DNA from: Phragmites australis | Lineage: Eukaryota; Streptophyta; Magnoliopsida; Poales; Poaceae | Length of the DNA: 64,000 nt | NCBI RefSeq assembly: GCF_958298935.1 | Contig: NC_084929.1 | Coordinates: forward strand, 33,235,501-33,299,500 | Direction of reading: 5' to 3' | In this document: piece after piece, positions 58,365 to 64,000 of the stretch | How positions within the stretch are numbered: the stretch's first letter is position 1 | Layout: every line of letters begins with the position of its first letter | Program-made: the position numbers and the translations under genes | Notes under the pieces: model-generated | Database searches by the model: none | What the model saw: only the letters and a program-made list of their open reading frames with translations | What the model was told of the DNA's origin: nothing

Positions 58365-59818
58365 TGTCGGTGAATCAGGAACCGGGGGTCCCCGAATCTC
58401 GAGGCCAGGTCAGCAATCCGTCACATGGCGTCATCCCGCAGGATCACCTCCGCGAGGCAAAAAAGATTAAGTCTCGGGAGAGGGTGCTCGGGGCCACAGT
58501 CAGTGATCCCCGAGTACCCAGGTTCCCCGATGATCTGCGAAGTTTAAGTGCCGGGAAGAAAGTGCTCGGGGAGGTATACGGTGACCCCCGAGCACCCGAG
58601 TCCCCCGACGACCAGAAAAGCTAAGTACCGGGAGAAGTGTGCCTGGGACCGTGAGCGGTGGCCCTCCGGGCACCCAAGTATCCCGAGGACCCACTGAAGG
58701 AAGTTCCGGGAGAGAGTGCTCAGGGCTGCGTGCAGCGGCCCCCGAGCACTCGGTCCTCCAAGGATCCGTACAAGCATGCCCGGGAGAGAGTGCTCGAGGA
58801 GGTGAACAGTAGCCCCCGAGCACTCGGTTCCCCGAGAACCAAGAAAGGGCATTCTCAGGAGAGAGTGCTCGGGGAGGTGAACAGTGACCCCCGAGCACTC
58901 GGTTCCCCGACGACCCAGGAAGCCCCTCCGTCAGTGGCCCCCACAGGGGTCCACTGATGAGGTGTCAGCCAGTCAAAGGCCCGAGGCCGCATTTAAGAGC
59001 GCGCGTGGCCTGTCACCTCCAACTGCTCCCGTCACACTCGGTGTCAGTTCCTGCCACATTCTGGCAGAAGGGCGTGGGGACATTAAATGCACGGGTCCCA
59101 TCTCGTGTCATCTGACACGTCTCGGGATAACGTCGTGAGGGCCGAGGCGTTCCGTCTGCCGCGCTGCTGTGGCAGGAGAACAAGACAGGGCGGGCACGGC
59201 GGGCCGTTCTGTGACTACCCGGTGGGCTCTCTCCACGGCGTCCGTTGCCAGTGCATTTATGGTGACGGATGACCGGGCGCGGGGCGTATTTTCCACCCCC
59301 GGTCACTTCGCGCAGAGGCTATGATGACGCCCTTTCCATTTATGACGCTTTGGAACTCGTGCCCTCCCATTCGGGGCACGCTATTGCCGGCGGGTATTTA
59401 AGGCAGCCGGCAGCACGGACAAGAAGAGGGGGGGTTTTTTCTGGCTCAGGAAAAGCTGAAGCAGTTAAGGAAGTAGAGAAGATCGAGAAGCCCAAGAGCA
59501 CCTAAAGCCAACAGATACACACAGACCGAAGAACAAAGAGTCCCAGGCTCTAGGATAGACAAACATTCATGTAACCAGCAATATCCTTGAGGGGCATTCT
59601 CAGGACATTTATAGAATGGTGTTACGCCTCTGTGCGGTCCGAACCTGTCTAAACTCCCAGTGCATTTACTCCTTTTTGCATTGGATCATTCCACCCCTGC
59701 CAGCCATCGCATTCATATCCATTTATTTCTCCAGCAAACTTGTTCAGGATCATCCCTCAACCGAATCTCTAAAAAGGGATCCTTCAGGATCCCTGCGACA
59801 GAAGTTAACTCTCCAACA
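58365..59818 (+). mobile_element. Solo LTR, 1454 bp, with TSD CCAAC (gypsy-type)
   Basis: It starts TGTCGGTGAATCAGGAACCG at 58365 and ends CTCTCCAACA at 59818. CCAAC flanks it on both sides (58360-58364 and 59819-59823). The start resembles that of grass gypsy LTRs with a GC-rich leading block. A TATTTAAGGC element near 59395 could be the LTR promoter. No internal domain is present. Confidence 0.85.
58483..58905 (+). repeat. GC-rich ~75-bp tandem array within the solo LTR
   Basis: About six imperfect units, starting near 58483, 58561, 58637, 58715, 58787 and 58863. Each combines GTGCTCGGGG with a later CCCCGAGCAC, so every unit can fold into a hairpin. Confidence 0.75.
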
Positions 59819-59823
59819 CCAAC

Positions 59824-61582
59824 TATCAACATTAAACCCCGTAAGGACATGAATAATGCTGGATGCTTAAGAAAAGAGAGTGCTAAGCATCTACATAAAA
59901 TTATAATTTGTAATGTAAATAAGAACTATATGTACTTCAAAATTGTAATTTTCAATAAAAAAATTATATATATTTAAATATGATTAACTATCTTGTTAGT
60001 ACTAATATAAGCAGTTGTACTTAAATAAACACCTTGCCCCCATCTAAGCACCTGTGCTACTGCAGTTGTGAAAAAATCTGATTTTTTTCCATAACATCTC
60101 CTCTAAACACCCCCATTGTACGTACTCTAAAAGTCCAAAGTTTACAAAAGTTGACCACTCAAATTCTAAACCGACACATATTTATGAACTAATGGAGCAA
60201 AACATTCCAAATCATGATCAAACTATTGCAACACATCATTTGAAGTATTGCAACAAATGGAAGTTTGGCACACAATTTTCAGTAATATACTCATTTGAAA
60301 TTTCTTGTTCCTTCAGAAATAGCACCACATAGCGAACCATGTTACAAGAGCCGAAAACTTAAAGAGTATACGAGCCAATATGAGATCCTAAGCGTGGTAA
60401 GCATGTTTTCAATATCTTTCATCCTCACCTACTTGCTTAGTACTCTGTAAAAAATACTTGACGTTCTGGACCTTTGACTATTTTTTTTACTAAAATATAT
60501 TTATAAAATACAATAATTTATTAGATTGCGAAAGTACTTTTCAAGATAAATTAACGGATATAACTTTCATGTTTTCAAATAGAACATTTTAAAAATAATT
60601 GATAATCAAAGTTTCACAAGTTTTAATCAGATCTTATCCAAAACATATATATTTGTGGCCGGAAGGAGTACCTTCTAAAACTATCTAATTATCTCAAAGG
60701 TTTTTTGCGTCTTCACATCCTACCACCCTGACCAGTTCATCATTTAGAATGACACTACAAGTGAGAGCACAGTCATCCGAATAGCAAGCTTTCTTTTTCA
60801 CATCATCCGACACTAACCGGTGATTTCTCCATGCACGATCTATCAAATAGCAAGCTTTATTGGGCATGAAGGATAGATTGGTTTGGAAACAATAGGAAAA
60901 ATCTCAACATGAACCAGGTGAGAAAATGAAACTTTTTAGGTTGCCAAAAGCCCAAATCAGTTCGATCAAGATATGCGTACATGGTGTTCGACATTTGTCG
61001 AAATGACACAACCACACTCGCCTCAAAACATTAGCTTCCTACGATCCACATCTCAATCATGAAGTACAACGGCAAGTCCTTGGAATGCGCGAGATCACCC
61101 CACCCCCGGGTGGTTAGCGCTAAAGTCGTCAAATGCATCCATCACGACGGGCGATAGAGTCGTGGGATGGCTCCATGGCTTACTAGCACGATCGTGGTAG
61201 GACTTGAATCTGACGCAAAAGAGGAGGTAGCTGAACATCACGGCGCCCAACAACACCAGCCCTGACCGCATCGCGTTCTGCCGTGCCTAGCCCCGCCTCC
61301 ACTCAAGCACGCACCTAGGGAGTAAGAACTCGTATGGACAGTGGATCCCACTATATGGGGGTGGGGTTCCTACTTACCATATCACGGTAGAGTGGCAGTT
61401 GGCTCTCTATTTTTGCTTCCTCGCGGCTTGCGCATGGTCGACCGAAATCAGGTGTGTTACGCAGGATGTAGTTAATTATCTGGGCTGATGGTTCTCGTGT
61501 CCGCCTGACACGTGATGCGTTGGAGCCCAGAGGGATGGAAAGAAGCTTGAAGGGCAAAAACGTAATAAACAAAGAACGGGAC
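59824..61582. other. Intergenic, no gene recognised
   Basis: AT-rich to about 60700, then mixed. Short open frames show no recognisable protein. No transposon termini identified. Confidence 0.4.
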
Positions 61583-61593
61583 AAAAAAAAAAA
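61583..61593 (-). terminator. Pol III terminator of tRNA-Val
   Basis: An 11-base T run on the minus strand, about 20 bases beyond the 3' end of the tRNA gene. Confidence 0.75.
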
Positions 61594-61613
61594 GGAAGAG
61601 AATTACCACCTAT

Positions 61614-61686
61614 TGTTGCTGCCCAGGATCGAACTGGAGACCTTCAGTGTGTAAGACTGACGTGATAACCACTACACCACAGCAAC
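61614..61686 (-). tRNA. tRNA-Val (anticodon UAC)
   Basis: 73 nt. The acceptor stem GTTGCT pairs with AGCAAC, with A as discriminator base. The D arm carries TGGTGTAGTGG (box A) and the T arm GGTTCGA-type sequence in the form CAGTTCGATCCTG (box B). The anticodon loop is CTTACAC, closed by TCAGT/ACTGA, giving anticodon TAC (reads GUA). All arms pair well and a pol III terminator follows, so it looks functional. Confidence 0.93.
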
Positions 61687-62239
61687 TTGAGCGTTGAAAA
61701 TGACACCGTTACCATAAGAAATAATCCATATGCACCATAACCCTCACACAACACAGCCGCAGAGAATCCTTCAACACCGACAGGCCAAGCCCCGTTTCTA
61801 CACGCGAAGAACAATCTCAGCCGCTCGATTGATATCCCACCACACGAGCGCAGCATCAATCCCGCGGGACCCACGCAACCCGCGAATCCCGTAACTACCC
61901 ATCACTCACACGGTTAACGGCGCCTCAACGGCACTGAACACCTCATCAGCCCGAGGGCACGGCAGTAATTTCGCGCCGCCAAATCTATGGCGAAAGAATA
62001 TGGGCTCGCGCGAGCAATAGGAGTGCGGCTAGGGTTTGTACGTCCTCATACACTTCTTCTTCCCCTTCGTCTCCGCCGCCGCCGCCGCCGCCCCGCTGAA
62101 ACCGTAGCATCCTGCGCCCCGACCTCCAGAGCCATGCCGATGCGGTCCGGCAGGCGAGTCTTGTAGCCAGAAGGGTCAGTTCCCCAGTCCTCACCCACAA
62201 GTACGCGAGCGCAGTGTGACTTTTGCCGCCGCTGTCTCC
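61687..62239 (+). promoter_or_regulatory. Upstream region and leader of the RGG-box gene
   Basis: The leader is CT-rich (about 62041-62072) with a (CCG)7 tract at about 62073-62093. No confident TATA box. The tRNA-Val gene lies upstream on the opposite strand. Confidence 0.45.
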
Positions 62240-63317
62240 ATGGCGACCATGAACCCCTTTGACATCCTGGGTGCCGACGACAACGACGACCCCACGCAGC
62301 TGCTGGCCGCTGCCGCTGTTGCGAAGCAAAAGGCCGAGACGAAGAAGTCGGCAGCAGCGACCGCCGGAAAGGGCGCGCAGCCAGCCACCGCCAAGTTGCT
62401 AACCAAGCCTGCGCCCCCTGCGCAGGCCGGTGAGTTCGGGGTTGGGTTGCGTGGGTGCTCGATCTGGGGTCTAGAGTGTAGGTATTGGGTTTTGTCCCCA
62501 TTTTGAGGCGTGGATTATGAAAAGATAGGTTTTTCTGAGTAATTTTAGGATATCTTAGTGATTAGTATACGGAGCATAAATTTTGATGTCATGTTATGAA
62601 AGAATATTTGTGACATTCGGAATAGGTAATCTGATTTTAGCCATTGCTGCCATAAAAGACGAGTTTTGTATGGACAGATTGCTTATGTTCAGTGTACTGC
62701 ATGTTTCAGTGAGGGATTCCCGCAGTGGTGGTGCACCCTCCCGTGGAGGATTCGGGCGCGGTGAACGTGGCCGTGGCAGAGGCGGGCGAGGGTATGGCCA
62801 GAACCGTGAGTTTGGCAGCGAAGACGCCAATGGGTTTCAGGGGGGATATGGTGCTGGAGGTGGTGCCAGAGCTGGAGGTGAAGGCGCCCAGGACAGGGAG
62901 AGGGGCCCTCAGCCACCCTACCGTGGAGGCGGTGGCCGGCGGGGTGGTTACCGTGATGGTGAGTTTGGTGATGACTCTGAGAGGCCGCCTCGGAGGACCT
63001 ATGAGCGTCACAGCGGTACTGGCCGTGGGTATGAAGTGAAGCGTGAGGGTGCAGGCCGCGGGAACTGGGGAACTACCACTGATGAAATTATTGCCCAGTA
63101 AGATAGCTGTGTTTTATTATAAGCTGTTGATATCCGCATGATGATGATAGAGTTAACTTGTGCTGTTTGGATGACCAGGGAAACTGAGGAAGGCCTGAAG
63201 CTGGATGCCCCTGTTCCTGAGAAGCAGGATGCACAGGAGGATGCTCCACAGGCAGAGGAGAACAAGGATAATAAGGATGCCACTGTGAATGAGGAAGAAG
63301 AGAAGGAAGAGGATAAG
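62240..63317 (+). CDS. RGG-box RNA-binding protein (RGGA/HABP4-like), 3' part outside window
   Basis: Coding exons seen: 62240-62429, 62710-63097 and 63179-63317, with GT-AG junctions and agreeing phases, giving 239 codons. The start at 62240 gives MATMNPFDILGADDNDDP, the Stm1-like N-terminus of this family. An in-frame ATG at 62216 would add only eight residues. Exon 2 encodes a Gly/Arg-rich region with GRGERGRGRGGRGYG and RGGGGRRGGYRDGEFGD, and then GAGRGNWGTTTDEI, a family motif. Exon 3 is acidic (EEEEKEEDK). The expected C-terminal HABP4/PAI-RBP1-type end lies beyond the intron that starts at 63318; no exon was recognised up to 64000. Relatives bind RNA through RGG boxes, associate with ribosomes, and in Arabidopsis respond to salt and drought. 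Confidence 0.88.
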
Positions 63318-64000
63318 GTACATGCATTATGGATGTAGATTTGTTTGATAAAGTTGTATGGTTTAAGGTATATTTTGAAGGAAAAATTACTATGTCTATA
63401 TTACTCCACTGCTATTCTCAACATCACAATAAGTGTGATTTGTTAAATGTTTATGTTGCTGAATTTGTCTCATGGCCTAAACATTTATTTCGTTGTTAAC
63501 TTGTTTGCTGTGTGGATGTTGTTTATTCTGCTTTTGTGTTTTTTGTATATTGATTAATTTTGCAGAAGTTAACGTGTGCAGCTCGTCTTAGTTATTCGGC
63601 ATATTCAAAACCATCCTGGCATTGTTGTCTTCTGTCAGCTAGTGGGATATGGAGACGTTTTTAGGAATACTCTAAACAATTATTCAACAAATACAGGCAT
63701 ATCCAAATTATTTTGTTTAGATTCACAGGGGCCATAGAGTTATGGCTTCATGACTTGCATATTGGTAGCTCACAGTGCTGGTGGAAAAGTGCGTAGCAAA
63801 CTAAGTTTCTTGCAACTTAGAAATCTGTTTCCTGTTTCTGGAAATGTACATATCTTAGGAAATACTCATTGTTAAAGCAAGCTTGTGGTACCAATAAGGC
63901 TATTGAATTTATCTTACTAATTGACAGGTAATTAGTAGTAGCTACAGTGACAATTTGGCTATTATATCCAGTGCAGTACTTTAACTTGAGAGTTGCTGCA
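63318..64000 (+). other. Intron 3 of the RGG-box gene (runs off the window)
   Basis: Begins with GTACATGC after AAG. It is T-rich plant intron sequence. An acceptor-like TTTTGCAG at about 63566 is not followed by a family-like coding exon. The next exon is probably outside the window. Confidence 0.55.

Noticed and set aside
58483..58905. GC-rich repeats as a possible coding repeat protein
   Set aside because: The array lies inside a solo LTR with clear target duplications and no stable open frame across the element.
63566..63600. Possible fourth exon of the RGG-box gene after TTTTGCAG
   Set aside because: The translation does not resemble the expected HABP4-type C-terminus and soon meets stops.

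Overview
This is a nuclear genomic segment from a grass (Poaceae). The signs are grass-style Ty3/gypsy and Ty1/copia long terminal repeats (LTRs), plant L1-type LINEs, GC-rich first exons, and several multi-exon plant genes with canonical GT-AG introns. I cannot fix the species from sequence alone; a panicoid grass is plausible. About 15 percent of the window is gene space and most of the rest is transposon-derived or unassigned intergenic DNA.

Left part (1-26 kb). Decayed retroelements lie at 1-811 (Sirevirus-like palindrome cluster), 1391-3006 (short-LTR copia, minus strand), 6585-8381 (gypsy gag-protease, minus strand), 17.88-21.0 kb (LINE, minus strand) and 21.0-23.06 kb (copia reverse transcriptase-RNase H, plus strand). 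Between them sit a tandem pair of small S40/DUF584 senescence-regulator genes (10.5-12.0 kb), each with a TATA box. A two-exon secreted Pollen Ole e 1-like gene lies at 25.5-26.1 kb.

Middle part (27-46 kb). This is a nested LTR pile. A 4796-bp solo LTR (28351-33146, TSD GTAGG) sits in an older LTR fragment. An opposite-strand LTR of the same family, still joined to its primer-binding site, runs from 33989 to 41318. It is itself interrupted by a 3469-bp solo LTR (36414-39882, TSD AGTAG). A short LINE with a 15-bp target duplication and a second long LINE follow.

Right part (47-64 kb) is the gene-dense end. It holds a nine-exon MUCI70-like DUF616 glycosyltransferase gene (plus strand), a convergent three-exon gene of unknown function with 26-residue repeats, a 1454-bp solo LTR (TSD CCAAC), a tRNA-Val(UAC) gene, and the first three coding exons of an RGG-box RNA-binding protein that runs off the right edge.

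The most notable observation is in intron 1 of the MUCI70-like gene. A 342-bp stretch covering the end of exon 1, its splice donor and early intron 1 is present twice. The copies flank a 2520-bp insert that is a near-perfect copy of 40545-43062, about 7.4 kb upstream. The only difference I saw is the length of one C tract. This is the footprint expected of patch-mediated double-strand-break repair, and it is very recent.
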